Origin: Cytophagales bacterium
Lineage (GTDB): Bacteria; Bacteroidota; Bacteroidia; Cytophagales; Flammeovirgaceae
DNA: 64,000 bases
Direction: 5' to 3'
Assembly (NCBI GenBank): GCA_025056215.1
Contig: JANWWC010000002.1
Coordinates: 143,825 to 207,824, forward strand
In this document: piece after piece, positions 27,511 to 36,260 of the stretch
Position numbering within the stretch: position 1 is the first letter of the stretch
How the letters are laid out: each line of letters begins with the position of its first letter
Notes under the pieces: generated by a model
The model's input: only the letters and a program-made list of their open reading frames with translations
The model's database searches: none
Told to the model about the DNA's origin: nothing
Translations under genes and position numbers: made by a program

Positions 27511-28649
27511 AAATCCTCTTGATCCATAATCGTTACAAAGAGCAAGGAGGAGAAGATGTAATCTTCGAAACTGACATACAAGAGCTTTCTAAAAGAGGGC
27601 ATCAAGTAGAAACTCTCGTATTCGACAATTCCCATATTGAAGTGGAAACCTTTCTGCAAAAAATACATATAGGCATCGCATCTTTTTACAATCAGAAAGC
27701 ATTTAAACAAACTGAAAAAATTATTCAAACCTTTCGTCCTAACGTAGTACATGTACATAATTTTTTTTATGTAGCGTCGCCTTCTATTTTTTATGCGGCC
27801 AAGTGCCAAAATGTTCCTACGGTTTTGACACTGCATAATTATCGTCTTCTCTGTGCTAACGCTTTGCTAATGAGAGAAAACCGAATCTGCGAAGACTGTG
27901 TTTCTAAAGTATTTCCATTAGATGGAATTATTCATAAGTGTTTTAAAAATTCTGCTATTCAAAGCGCTCAAATAACTTTTATTACTTCCTTACACAAAAT
28001 TTTGGGTACTTGGAAAAAAGCAATTGATCATTATATCGCTCTAACTGAATTTGCTAAACAAAAAATTGTTAATTCTTCTCTTCAAATTCCCGCTCATAAA
28101 ATTTCTGTGAAACCTAATGCTGTTCCCGATTATGGCTTTTCACCTGCAAAAGATAGAGAAAACTTTTTTCTATTCGTAGGTAGATTATCTCCCGAAAAAG
28201 GCATCGATACCTTACTCGATTTAGCAAAAAACAATCGTCAAATTCATATCAAAATTATAGGGAAAGGTGAACTTTCACAAAAAGTCAGGGCTTTTGCTGA
28301 AGAGTGTGGTAATGTTACATACTTAGGCGAACAACCTAAAAACAAAGTCATAGAATACCTAAAAAAATGTAGAGCACTTGTTTTCCCATCTACTTGGTAT
28401 GAAGGACTTCCTACTATCATTTTAGAAGCATTTTCTACAGGCACGCCAGTAATTGCGCGAAATATTGACAATCTCAGCTCTATCGTGCGGAATCAGCAAA
28501 ATGGGATACTCTTGGAATTCGAAAAAGCTAAGGACTTACCTTTTATAAGCGAAAATTTATATATTAGAGCGCGAAAAGAATTTTTAACATTTTACAACTT
28601 TGAAGAATGCTATCGAATACAAGAAAAAATTTACTCTAGCCTTCAATGA
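27507..28649 (+). CDS. Family 4 glycosyltransferase
   Basis: A 380-residue GT-B retaining glycosyltransferase. The N-terminal domain starts MKILLIHNRYKEQGGEDVIF and continues with RPNVVHVHNFFYVASPSIFY. The C-terminal Glycos_transf_1 domain carries FLFVGRLSPEKGIDTLLDLA and the EX7E motif in TWYEGLPTIILEAFSTGTP. RICEDCVSKVFPLDGIIHKC in the middle is a cysteine-bearing insertion often seen in capsule enzymes. Start and stop both overlap neighbours (ATGA), which indicates translational coupling in the polysaccharide operon. Confidence 0.92.
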   Translation: MKILLIHNRYKEQGGEDVIFETDIQELSKRGHQVETLVFDNSHIEVETFLQKIHIGIASFYNQKAFKQTEKIIQTFRPNVVHVHNFFYVASPSIFYAAKCQNVPTVLTLHNYRLLCANALLMRENRICEDCVSKVFPLDGIIHKCFKNSAIQSAQITFITSLHKILGTWKKAIDHYIALTEFAKQKIVNSSLQIPAHKISVKPNAVPDYGFSPAKDRENFFLFVGRLSPEKGIDTLLDLAKNNRQIHIKIIGKGELSQKVRAFAEECGNVTYLGEQPKNKVIEYLKKCRALVFPSTWYEGLPTIILEAFSTGTPVIARNIDNLSSIVRNQQNGILLEFEKAKDLPFISENLYIRARKEFLTFYNFEECYRIQEKIYSSLQ

Positions 28650-29818
28650 AAAGCCTTCAACTATCCTTTCAAAACCTTTTTGTAAAAATTACAATAGCCA
28701 TTTTGCTTTGTTACTTAATATGTCCAAATTTTTTTGAGAGAAACTTATTTTTTAATGAAGTCCTTTCTTTATTCGGACTACTCACTTTTTTATCTACAAA
28801 AAAAATAGAAAAAGACAATCTTCTCATTTATTTTTATCTACTTCTTGCATGGACATTTCTTCACGCAATAATCTCTCTCTTTTTTTTGGATAATTGGTAT
28901 GGTTATTTGAGAAATTTAGTAATTTTTTATTCTATGTTCACTTTTTTTTTAGGATACTCTTTTCATCATAAAACTACTACCATTCTTTTATCTATAAGAA
29001 AATTCTTGTTTCTCTTAATTGTTCCTTTTATATTTTTTCCAGTTAAATTTTTAGACCGTTTTAGCGTCGCGTTACTTTTTCCTTTGATTCTAATTTCAAA
29101 AAATAAAAAACAAAATTATTTATTATTAGCAATCGCAAGTCTAATTTACTCTTTTACTTATTCATCAGCAACGCTAGTCATTATCAGCCTATTTTTTTTA
29201 TCAATAATAATTTTTAAAGATTACAAAGCGTTTATATCTTTCTTAATTTTGTTAACTTGCGTTTTTGTTGTCACTTTTATTCATTTGATTCCTTACCTAG
29301 ATATTTCACAATATAACTACACCTACCAGAACTCTGAAAAATCCATTCATGCGCTAATGGAGGGGCATTTTCTGCTGAAAATTGATGGAAATACCACGTG
29401 GCGATTAGTACTCTGGAAACAAATCATCGTAGATTTATTTCCTCGAAACCTTCTCGGCTTAGGATTTGGAACTCCTTTACTGAAGTATTTTCCCATAGAA
29501 AACTACGAAAAAATACCCTTGTTACCTTATGTGCTGGGAGCGCATAACTCTTTCATTTATTTGTTTGGCAGATTAGGAATTCCTGCTATCGTTCTAGTTT
29601 TTATTATCATGAAGAATATTCTGAAAGACTTTTTTTTGTATAGAAAAGAATACATCCAACATTCTACTGAATGGATATTTTTAAGCTTTTTTATTATCAG
29701 TATCATCAGCCTATTCAACCCTACGCTCGAATCTCCTATATATGCGAGTATGTTTTGGTTTTTTTTAGGACTAACAGTAAGAACTATACTTTCTCGAAAA
29801 CATGAAAGTGCCTTATAA
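28646..29818 (+). CDS. O-antigen ligase/polymerase-like membrane protein (first)
   Basis: A 390-residue integral membrane protein with about ten hydrophobic helices. A larger periplasmic loop near residues 215-300 contains KIDGNTTWRLVLWKQIIVDL and LLGLGFGTPLLKYF, followed by LGAHNSFIYLFGRLGIPAIV. That R...G-G...HN pattern is the signature of the Wzy/WaaL (O-antigen ligase) family. It polymerises repeat units or ligates the glycan to its carrier. It overlaps the previous gene by 4 bases and the next by 17. A second member lies at 30545, so one may be polymerase and the other ligase. Confidence 0.8.
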   Translation: MKSLQLSFQNLFVKITIAILLCYLICPNFFERNLFFNEVLSLFGLLTFLSTKKIEKDNLLIYFYLLLAWTFLHAIISLFFLDNWYGYLRNLVIFYSMFTFFLGYSFHHKTTTILLSIRKFLFLLIVPFIFFPVKFLDRFSVALLFPLILISKNKKQNYLLLAIASLIYSFTYSSATLVIISLFFLSIIIFKDYKAFISFLILLTCVFVVTFIHLIPYLDISQYNYTYQNSEKSIHALMEGHFLLKIDGNTTWRLVLWKQIIVDLFPRNLLGLGFGTPLLKYFPIENYEKIPLLPYVLGAHNSFIYLFGRLGIPAIVLVFIIMKNILKDFFLYRKEYIQHSTEWIFLSFFIISIISLFNPTLESPIYASMFWFFLGLTVRTILSRKHESAL

Positions 29819-30548
29819 AATATTAAATCTTTCGATAACTAAAATATCATGCTCTCAAGCACTTGATTTGATTGTAAAACAATCTATTAAATACGTTTCT
29901 AGTTTTGTTTGCTTCGCAAATGCCCACATGGTAGTAGAAGCGTGGCTTGATAAATCGTTTGCTGAACAAGTTAATCGCGCTGATCTTGTGTTCGCCGATG
30001 GGAAGCCTCTTACGTGGGCTCTGCGCTTTTTGTATAATGTCCACCAAGAGCGGATTGCAGGAATGGATTTTATGCCTTCTCTCTTAGAAAAATGCAATCA
30101 GTATTCTCTTTCTGTATTTTTTTATGGTTCATCCCCTGAAGTATTAGAAAAAATAAAAACAAGAGTAGAAAAAGAGCTTCCTCAATGCCGCATTGTTGGA
30201 ATGATTTCTCCTCCTTTTCGGGCACTTACTGACGAAGAGCAAGAAAACCATATTCAACAAATCAACCAATCAGGAGCAAATATAGTTTTTGTAGCTTTGG
30301 GTTGCCCGAAACAAGAAAAATGGTGTGCAGAAAATTATGCTAAAATCAAGGCTGTTCTACTGCCTGTAGGAGGCGCTTTTCCTGTGTATGCACGTATGCA
30401 AGCAAGAGCACCCAAATGGATGCAACATTACGGTTTAGAGTGGTTGTATCGCTTGTATCAAGAACCACATCGACTCTGGAAAAGATATTTGATTACTAAC
30501 ACTCTATTCATTTTAGGAGTCGTTTTACAAAAACTTAAATTTTTATGA
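29802..30548 (+). CDS. WecG/TagA/CpsF family glycosyltransferase (GT26)
   Basis: A 248-residue enzyme of the WecG/TagA family, which transfers N-acetylmannosamine-type sugars to lipid-linked intermediates. Motifs: FVCFANAHMVVEAW, LVFADGKPLTWALR, FFYGSSPEVLEKIK, VFVALGCPKQEKWC and the basic C-terminus QARAPKWMQHYGLEWLYRLY and EPHRLWKRYL. Length is normal. The usual GVGG-xFD motif reads PVGGAFPVYA here. It overlaps both neighbours in the polysaccharide operon and probably adds the first or second sugar of the repeat. Confidence 0.92.
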   Translation: MKVPYKILNLSITKISCSQALDLIVKQSIKYVSSFVCFANAHMVVEAWLDKSFAEQVNRADLVFADGKPLTWALRFLYNVHQERIAGMDFMPSLLEKCNQYSLSVFFYGSSPEVLEKIKTRVEKELPQCRIVGMISPPFRALTDEEQENHIQQINQSGANIVFVALGCPKQEKWCAENYAKIKAVLLPVGGAFPVYARMQARAPKWMQHYGLEWLYRLYQEPHRLWKRYLITNTLFILGVVLQKLKFL

Positions 30549-31807
30549 TTTCTCCTCATATTCTAAAAAGACTGATTACTCTTAGTCTTATTTTATTTGT
30601 GTGTACACTTCCTTTTCACTGGCGATATAATAATATAGCCATCGGACTTTTAGCAGTTACAAGCCTTATTCAAGTAAGAATTCAAAAACTCAAAAATCTC
30701 ATTTCTACGCCTTTATTTTGGATATTGACAGCAGTTTTTTGGACTGACATTTTATCATGTTTTTTTTCTGAAAATCTACAAGAAGCTTTATTTCTCATTG
30801 AAAAAAGAATAAGTATTCTTGCAATGCCTTTGTTTATTGGGGTTTTAACACCGGAAATTTTAGATTATGAACACATAATTCAATTATTAAAAGCATTTGC
30901 TTATAGTGTCTTTGTTGCTTTATTAATTTGTTTGATAAGTGCTGCTATAAAACAAAATGAAATAGGATGGCATGAACTCAAAAAAGAAGCTTTCATGTAC
31001 CATGATTTAACAGAAATAATCGAAGTTCATAGCATTTATATCGCTCAATATGCATCTTTTGCAATTGGGATTATTTTGTACATCTTTCTTTACGAACCAT
31101 TATCATTAAGTTTGAAAATATTCCATGGATTTATAAGCATTTTTTTATATGCATGCTTGTTTCTATTAGCAAACCGCATCACAATACTTGCTTTTCATAT
31201 AATTGTTTTAGTTCTTGGAATTTACTTAGGATATCAAAAAGCAAATTTGCGGATGAATGTCATAATCATACTTTCGTGTATGATTTTAGGTATCTATGGA
31301 ACTTATCATTATAACCCTTTTTTTAAAGAGAGAACTCAAGAAATACTTATTTCGCTGCGCGATCCTTCTCAGGCGAGTGGAAATACTTCTACAAGACTCT
31401 TCATTTTAAAATGTTGCAAGGATTTGCTTCTACATCAAAATACTTGGATATGGGGATTTGGAACGGGTGACTCTCAGCAAGAACTTAATAACTGTTACAA
31501 TCAATACAAGCAAGGAAAAATATTAACTGAAGATGGTAAAAAAAATGGACCTAATGCGCACAATCAATACATACAAGAAACATTAAACAAAGGAATTATT
31601 GGATTAGCAGCTTGGATGTCATTTTTAATAGTACCTGTATGGTATCTTTTTCGAAGAAAGGACGCATTTTTAGATTTATACATAATATTTTGGTTTGGTT
31701 TTGCAACGCTTTCGCTCACAGAAAGTCCTTTAGATATGAACAAAGGAATAACATATTTTTCATTTTTCCAGTCATTATTTTCATTAAGAAAATCGTCCGG
31801 GCTTTAA
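30545..31807 (+). CDS. O-antigen ligase/polymerase-like membrane protein (second)
   Basis: A 420-residue integral membrane protein with about 11 helices. The periplasmic loop has RTQEILISLRDPSQASGNTS, STRLFILKCCKDLLL, IWGFGTGDSQQELNNCY and NAHNQYIQETLNKGIIGLAA, which matches the Wzy_C/WaaL pattern (R, GxG, HNxxxQ). It is the last gene of the plus-strand polysaccharide run, overlapping the WecG-type gene by 4 bases. Its 3' end overlaps the convergent carbonic anhydrase gene by 24 bases, so there is no room for a terminator between them. Confidence 0.83.
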   Translation: MISPHILKRLITLSLILFVCTLPFHWRYNNIAIGLLAVTSLIQVRIQKLKNLISTPLFWILTAVFWTDILSCFFSENLQEALFLIEKRISILAMPLFIGVLTPEILDYEHIIQLLKAFAYSVFVALLICLISAAIKQNEIGWHELKKEAFMYHDLTEIIEVHSIYIAQYASFAIGIILYIFLYEPLSLSLKIFHGFISIFLYACLFLLANRITILAFHIIVLVLGIYLGYQKANLRMNVIIILSCMILGIYGTYHYNPFFKERTQEILISLRDPSQASGNTSTRLFILKCCKDLLLHQNTWIWGFGTGDSQQELNNCYNQYKQGKILTEDGKKNGPNAHNQYIQETLNKGIIGLAAWMSFLIVPVWYLFRRKDAFLDLYIIFWFGFATLSLTESPLDMNKGITYFSFFQSLFSLRKSSGL

Positions 31808-32434
31808 ATCATAGATTTTGCGCACTTCCCTGAATTCGTGCGCCATATTAAGTTTCAAATCAATCAGTTTACCAGTTCTCACATCAAAAACCCACCCATG
31901 AATCATGGGAAATCCTGTTTTATACCAAGATCGCTGAACATGGTCAATTTTAATAATATTAATGCATTGTTCAATGACGTTAAGTTCTACTAATCTATCG
32001 AACCGTTGTCTTTCGTCTTCGATTTTGTCAAGTTCATGTTTGTGCAGCCGATATACGTCGCGAAGTGTCTGCAACCAACTATTAAGTTGTCCCATGTCAC
32101 TAGGATGCATAGCAGCTTTCACGCCTCCACATTCATAATGCCCACAAACAATAATGTGTTTTACCTTTAGATATTCTACAGCGTACTGTACTACTGCATT
32201 GATATTATTATCTGTGCTTACTACCAGGTTAGCAATATTTCGATGCACAAAAACTTGCCCAGGCTCTAATCCCATAAGTTCTTCAGCTGTTACTCTACTA
32301 TCCGAACATCCGATATAAAGAAATTCTGGTTGCTGTCCTTTCGATAGTTTTTCAAAATAGTGAGGGTCATTCGAAAGTTTTTCAGCAATCCATTTTTCGT
32401 TATTCTTAAAAATAGTCTCTATTTTGATACTCAT
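31784..32434 (-). CDS. Beta-carbonic anhydrase
   Basis: Cytosolic zinc enzyme that interconverts CO2 and bicarbonate. The zinc ligands are visible: Cys43 in YIGCSDSRV, and His99 and Cys102 in VCGHYECGGV. Asp45 and Arg47 of the CxDxR dyad are also present, so the active site is complete. At 216 residues it fits the plant-type beta class. It lies 9 bases after the RluA-type gene, at the end of the minus-strand block with lpxK. It probably supplies bicarbonate to carboxylating enzymes. Confidence 0.95.
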   Translation of the reverse strand: MSIKIETIFKNNEKWIAEKLSNDPHYFEKLSKGQQPEFLYIGCSDSRVTAEELMGLEPGQVFVHRNIANLVVSTDNNINAVVQYAVEYLKVKHIIVCGHYECGGVKAAMHPSDMGQLNSWLQTLRDVYRLHKHELDKIEDERQRFDRLVELNVIEQCINIIKIDHVQRSWYKTGFPMIHGWVFDVRTGKLIDLKLNMAHEFREVRKIYDLKPGRFS

Positions 32435-32443
32435 TGTAAAAAG

Positions 32444-33160
32444 TTAGCGGTTTTTTTCTAATTGATTGATAAGAGCTCTGATATCTTTCGGATACGGAGC
32501 AGTAACTTTTATTGTTTGTTCATCCAATCCTTTAAATTGCAAACTATAAGCATGCAAAGCCACTCGCTGAATCAATGGAAGTTCTTCTGTATTGCATTTT
32601 AAGTTAAATTTTTTTTTAAGGTCTGACAGAAAAATATCAACTCCTCCATACATCTTATCAGCAACAATCGGAGCTTTTAGGCAAGCCAAATGAATTCTAA
32701 TTTGATGCATTCTACCTGTAATTGGTTCGCAAGCAACCAACGTATGGTATTTATAAGTATCTAAAGTATTAAAAATAGTTTCTGCGGGTTTCCCTTCTAG
32801 CGAATCAATTCGAGCATTTCCTTTACTAGAAATTGCAATAGGCAATGTAACTTTTTTATTTTCAAATTTGTGAATACCTAATGCAACGGCATGATAAAGC
32901 TTTTGAACTTGCCTTCTTTCAAACTGAATGGCTAAATGGCGGTAAGCATCGGCATGTTTAGCTATTGCCAGAACGCCTGATGTTTCTTTATCGAGTCGGT
33001 GACAAAGCTGTGCCTGAGGCTGATATTGGCGAACAATTTGAATAATACAAGCACGCGTAGCGTCCCTATCGTCAAGAGAGGAAATTCCTGCAGGTTTATT
33101 GACTAGCAAATAATCATCATTTTCCCATAAAAGAATATCATTAATGGTTATTTTTTTCAT
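32444..33160 (-). CDS. RluA-family pseudouridine synthase
   Basis: A 238-residue enzyme that converts uridine to pseudouridine in RNA. The catalytic aspartate lies in LCHRLDKETSGVLAIAKHAD, and the family strand KPAGISSLDD and MHQIRIHLACLKAPIVADKM are present. There is no N-terminal S4 domain, as in TruC and RluA-type members, so the target (rRNA or tRNA) cannot be assigned. It sits 20 bases downstream of the NadR-like kinase gene on the same strand. Confidence 0.92.
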   Translation of the reverse strand: MKKITINDILLWENDDYLLVNKPAGISSLDDRDATRACIIQIVRQYQPQAQLCHRLDKETSGVLAIAKHADAYRHLAIQFERRQVQKLYHAVALGIHKFENKKVTLPIAISSKGNARIDSLEGKPAETIFNTLDTYKYHTLVACEPITGRMHQIRIHLACLKAPIVADKMYGGVDIFLSDLKKKFNLKCNTEELPLIQRVALHAYSLQFKGLDEQTIKVTAPYPKDIRALINQLEKNR

Positions 33161-33180
33161 ATTTTTTACAAAACTTTATA

Positions 33181-33696
33181 TTAAGTTAAGCTTTCAATAT
33201 GCTTAATAGCTTGCGCAGTACGCTCTTGAATATCGAATCCATTTATTATAGCAAAATTCCATTGAAAAGATTTAATTTCTCTCAAATACCATTTAAATAA
33301 ATACTCCCTAAGATGCGGATGTTCACGCAGAGGATCAAAAGTCCAAGGCAAATCAATATTACAAAGCAAATATAAATCGTATTTTTGTTTGTGCAAGTGA
33401 TCTATAATCCACTGATGGCATTTTCCGAAAACATGCTCACACCAAATTTTGGTTACAAGTAATTCCGTATCTACAAATAAGTAACGATTTGCTTTTAGCA
33501 ATAATTCTTGTTCTTTTTGAAGTTGTCTTTGAGCAATAATTAGAATATCGTCATAATTATATTTCCGTGGAAGATTTTCTAAATATTCCCTCGCGTACTC
33601 TGGAACCCAAACAGTCTGATAATGTTGCGCTAAAGCTTGTGCTAGTGTAGTCTTGCCAGTAGATTCTGGACCTGTAATAGCAATTTTTTTGATCAT
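33181..33696 (-). CDS. NadR-like P-loop kinase (ribosylnicotinamide kinase domain)
   Basis: A 171-residue P-loop protein. Walker A is AITGPESTGKTTLAQALA, which is the form found in the kinase domain of NadR. VWVPEYAREYLENLPRKYNY and LFVDTELLVTKIWCEHVFGK follow, also NadR-like, and LLCNIDLPWTFDPLREHP is the usual lid region. The nucleotidylyltransferase and regulator domains of NadR are absent. It would phosphorylate nicotinamide riboside if the activity is conserved. The start overlaps the lpxK stop by 4 bases. Confidence 0.85.
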   Translation of the reverse strand: MIKKIAITGPESTGKTTLAQALAQHYQTVWVPEYAREYLENLPRKYNYDDILIIAQRQLQKEQELLLKANRYLFVDTELLVTKIWCEHVFGKCHQWIIDHLHKQKYDLYLLCNIDLPWTFDPLREHPHLREYLFKWYLREIKSFQWNFAIINGFDIQERTAQAIKHIESLT

Positions 33697-34742
33697 TTAA
33701 TATAAATGTATTTATAAAAAGTTTCCCAAAATTTTATTTCGTGACCTAAGAACACAACTTTTACAGGAATATATGCAATAGGCACAGAAGAAAGTTCTGT
33801 AAAAGAAAATAGTTTTACAGCATCTTTAAAAGTACAAAGTATCGGTGCAGAATTTTGTTGATAAAATCGAAGTAAATTTTGAATATCTTGTTTTTTGAAA
33901 TAATAATGATCGGGAAATCGAAAGTGTTCTATAATATTCACTTGTTTTTCAATAAGATAACTTGTAAGCGATTCTGCATTGGCAATGCTAGTAAGAAGCC
34001 CAATTGTCTTAGGAAGACAAGTTGTTTGCCAATCTCCAAAGATAGGCTGTAGTTCGCCATACTCTAATGCTGTAAAAAAAACAGGAGCAGCTGTATATTT
34101 TGCGACTTTTTGACATATTTCCTGCTTTTTGTCTTCAGAAATAAAAAAAGGAGTTTTAGTAATTAAAACAATATGAGCTCTTTTTGCCTGGCATGGACTT
34201 TCACGAAGATTTCCATAAGGCATTAAAAAATCATCTGTAAATAATCGATGAAAATCTGATAACAAAATATAAAGATTAGCTTGCAAGGCGCGATGCTGAA
34301 AACCATCATCTAACAGCAAAATGATAGGGCGATATGGTCTTTGTAAAATTTTTCTTATAGCTTCTGGGCGATTTTCTCCTACATACAAGTAAGGAGTTAT
34401 TTTTTGAGCTTGAGTCCAATAAAAATATTGGATCATTTCATCTCCAACAGTTTCTACACTTGGCTGAATATCTTGTAAAGCAATAAATCCTCTTGTTTTG
34501 CGATTGTAACCTCTGCTTAAAACTCCCACATCTTTCAAATAAGCAAGTCGCTCTAGTAAATAACACACATGCGGAGTTTTTCCTGTCCCGCCTACGGTCA
34601 AGTTGCCCACCACAACAGTTTGAACAGATAAAAAAGTGTGAACTCGAAATAATTTTTTGTCATATAGAAAGTTTCTTACTCTCGTAATAAAATCCCACAA
34701 GACAGAAACAAAAAATAAAGGATATTTAAAAAAAATTGTCAT
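33693..34742 (-). CDS. lpxK: Tetraacyldisaccharide 4'-kinase
   Basis: Inner-membrane-associated kinase that phosphorylates the 4' position of the lipid A disaccharide precursor. The N-terminus has a hydrophobic segment (YPLFFVSVLWDFITRVRNFL), then the Walker A motif VVVGNLTVGGTGKTPHVCYL. Further family motifs are VGVLSRGYNRKTRGF, GDEMIQYFY and ILLLDDGFQHRAL (Walker B). The length of 349 residues is normal. It heads a minus-strand block with the NadR-like kinase, the RluA-type enzyme and carbonic anhydrase. Its presence confirms a lipid A-containing outer membrane. Confidence 0.95.
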   Translation of the reverse strand: MTIFFKYPLFFVSVLWDFITRVRNFLYDKKLFRVHTFLSVQTVVVGNLTVGGTGKTPHVCYLLERLAYLKDVGVLSRGYNRKTRGFIALQDIQPSVETVGDEMIQYFYWTQAQKITPYLYVGENRPEAIRKILQRPYRPIILLLDDGFQHRALQANLYILLSDFHRLFTDDFLMPYGNLRESPCQAKRAHIVLITKTPFFISEDKKQEICQKVAKYTAAPVFFTALEYGELQPIFGDWQTTCLPKTIGLLTSIANAESLTSYLIEKQVNIIEHFRFPDHYYFKKQDIQNLLRFYQQNSAPILCTFKDAVKLFSFTELSSVPIAYIPVKVVFLGHEIKFWETFYKYIYIK

Positions 34743-34857
34743 AACTATTCCTAAAAATTTTAACCTAAGAAATTATTCATCTTATCGTCCAACGAAAGAT
34801 AAAGAAGAAGAGCTCTCTCAGAAATACTCTCAAACACTGATTTTTGCAGTTGTTTTT

Positions 34858-35205
34858 TTATTTTTTCCTGTCTGAAGAAGGAGAGGAAGGAAGGACAGTA
34901 ATTGGTGAAGTAGCAGCAGAGTCTTTTTTTGTAAAACTATTTTTATTCTTGCTCCTTTGATACGCTACTGCTTTCGCATTGTGTTCAGCAAGCCCGTAAT
35001 TGACTTGTATTTCGTCTGCGTATCGCTTTTCTTTCCAACGTTCACCTACTTGTAAATTTTGTTTTTTATACCATTTTCTTCCGCGATATTCTTTTCCCCA
35101 ATGATGATGCTCTTGTCTGACTTGACAATTGTAAATAGGGCACGGAGGCAATCCGCAATACGAAAGCACCAACAGCCCTACTATAAAAATTTTTCGAAAG
35201 AGCAT
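34858..35205 (-). CDS. Small basic lipoprotein, hypothetical
   Basis: A 115-residue protein from the ATG at 35205; a TTG seven codons earlier is less likely. The N-terminus MLFRKIFIVGLLVLSYCGLPPC has a lipobox-like LSYC. The body is basic and rich in His, Lys, Tyr and Trp, including HHHWGKEYRGRKWYKKQN and LQVGERWK, then a disordered Ser/Lys-rich tail. Small lipoproteins with a CP-x-Y-x-C-like start and an xxYRGxxWYKKQNPKVGE-like stretch seem recurrent in Bacteroidota, but no function is known. It lies 115 bases upstream of lpxK on the same strand. No promoter was recognised. Confidence 0.65.
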   Translation of the reverse strand: MLFRKIFIVGLLVLSYCGLPPCPIYNCQVRQEHHHWGKEYRGRKWYKKQNLQVGERWKEKRYADEIQVNYGLAEHNAKAVAYQRSKNKNSFTKKDSAATSPITVLPSSPSSDRKK

Positions 35206-35336
35206 CGTTTTGCAGATTTTTATCAATATAGCGATTTCGAATTAAAAATGCAATTTTTGCAACTAGATGCGCTACTTACTAAAAAGGAGCATTGAGATGT
35301 TACAGAGCCTAAGAATAAGTAGCAAGCCAAGGGGTG

Positions 35337-35423
35337 TAGAGAGAGAGGGATTCGAACCCCCGGAACCCTTACGAGTTCAACGGTTTTCAAGACCGCCGCA
35401 TTAAACCGCTCTGCCATCTCTCT
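35337..35423 (-). tRNA. tRNA-Ser (anticodon TGA)
   Basis: An 87-base class II tRNA on the minus strand. Acceptor AGAGAGA pairs with TCTCTCT. The anticodon loop CTTGAAA carries TGA, with stems GCGGT and ACCGT. The long variable arm of 18 bases is typical of serine tRNAs, and the T loop reads TTCGAAT. The discriminator is A. CCA is not encoded. It lies 5 bases downstream of tRNA-Arg, so the two are one transcript. Confidence 0.95.
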
Positions 35424-35428
35424 TTTGG

Positions 35429-35502
35429 TGACCTTGTTAGGATTCAAACCTAAAACCTTCTGATCCGTAGTCAGATGCTCTATTCAGTTGAGCTACAAGG
35501 CC
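35429..35502 (-). tRNA. tRNA-Arg (anticodon ACG)
   Basis: A 74-base cloverleaf on the minus strand. Acceptor GGCCTTG pairs with CAAGGTC, the D stem is GCTC/GAGC, the anticodon stem TCTGA/TCAGA encloses CTACGGA, and the T stem is TTAGG/CCTAA. The anticodon ACG would be deaminated to ICG by TadA. A promoter match lies 19 bases upstream. CCA is not encoded. Confidence 0.95.
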
Positions 35503-35520
35503 ATTGCTTAAAAGCGATTG

Positions 35521-35551
35521 CAAATATATACATCCTTAAAGTTCATGTCAA
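35521..35551 (-). promoter_or_regulatory. Bacteroidota-type promoter for tRNA-Arg/tRNA-Ser
   Basis: On the minus strand, TTG (35551-35549), 20 bases, TATATTTG (35528-35521). The -7 box is 18 bases from the tRNA 5' end. Confidence 0.7.
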
Positions 35552-35666
35552 TACTTTTTGTAAAAATTACATCTTCCTAGATGAGAGATCATCAAACTGC
35601 TAAAAACTGCAACTTTAAATCCTTCAAGGACGTAATGAATGGTAATTAGGTTTCCGACTTTTAATA

Positions 35667-36257
35667 ATGGCAACTATGGAAACAGAAAAAAGTATCCAAA
35701 AATTGTATGAAGATGAAGAATTCGTAGAATTTTATGATCCTGAAAATTACCCTTGGATTCCTAAAGGAAAATACAAAGTATCGAACTACGGAAGAGTATT
35801 TTCCTTCAACCAAGAATGTACCTATCATCAGTCAAAAAATGGAGGATATTTTATTAGAATCGCTGGTAACGGAAAAAATACGAGCATGATGCGCGCCAAA
35901 ATGGTACTAATTGCATTCAAAGGCGTACATCCCGCTAAAACCAAAGCTCATCACCTGGATGGAGACGTATTTAACGATAAAATTTCTAATTTAGAATGGG
36001 CAACAGAAAAAGAAATTTCTCAATTTAGAATGCAAAATCCTGTGCATTATCAACGCGTTTCGCAAATGGGAAAAGCTAACAAAGGCAGAAAAATCGTTTC
36101 TAAGAGAAATCAAAAACTTACAGAAGAAGAAGTAAAATGGATAAAATACGCTATCAAAAAAGGACACTCTGACGAATATATTCTCAAGAATCTCAACTAC
36201 AAAATCAAATCATTAAACAGCATCAAATACGGCTATTCTTGGAAAAAAATAGAATAA
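35667..36257 (+). CDS. NUMOD4/HNH-like DNA-binding protein (possible homing-type endonuclease relative)
   Basis: A 196-residue basic protein. YPWIPKGKYKVSNYGRVFSF at residues 27-46 is a NUMOD4-like motif. KAHHLDGDVFNDKISNLEW at about 90-110 is the HNH_3-type core, with the His-His and Asn expected in it. The C-terminal 60 residues (KLTEEEVKWIKYAIKKG, YGYSWKKI) resemble the helix-turn-helix segment after HNH in phage homing enzymes. The residue after EWAT that is often Asn or His is not obvious here, so cleavage activity is uncertain. The gene follows divergent tRNAs and ends 3 bases before a T9SS protease. It may be a relict homing enzyme or a recruited DNA-binding protein. ATG 35667 is chosen; 35676 is possible. 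Confidence 0.72.
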   Translation: MATMETEKSIQKLYEDEEFVEFYDPENYPWIPKGKYKVSNYGRVFSFNQECTYHQSKNGGYFIRIAGNGKNTSMMRAKMVLIAFKGVHPAKTKAHHLDGDVFNDKISNLEWATEKEISQFRMQNPVHYQRVSQMGKANKGRKIVSKRNQKLTEEEVKWIKYAIKKGHSDEYILKNLNYKIKSLNSIKYGYSWKKIE

Positions 36258-36260
36258 GAC

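Noticed and set aside
35223..35447. Minus-strand open frame of 74 codons
   Set aside because: It runs across tRNA-Ser, including its structured arms, so it is not a gene.
35667..36257. HNH-like gene as part of a mobile element
   Set aside because: No transposase, inverted repeats, direct repeats or intron structure was seen around it.
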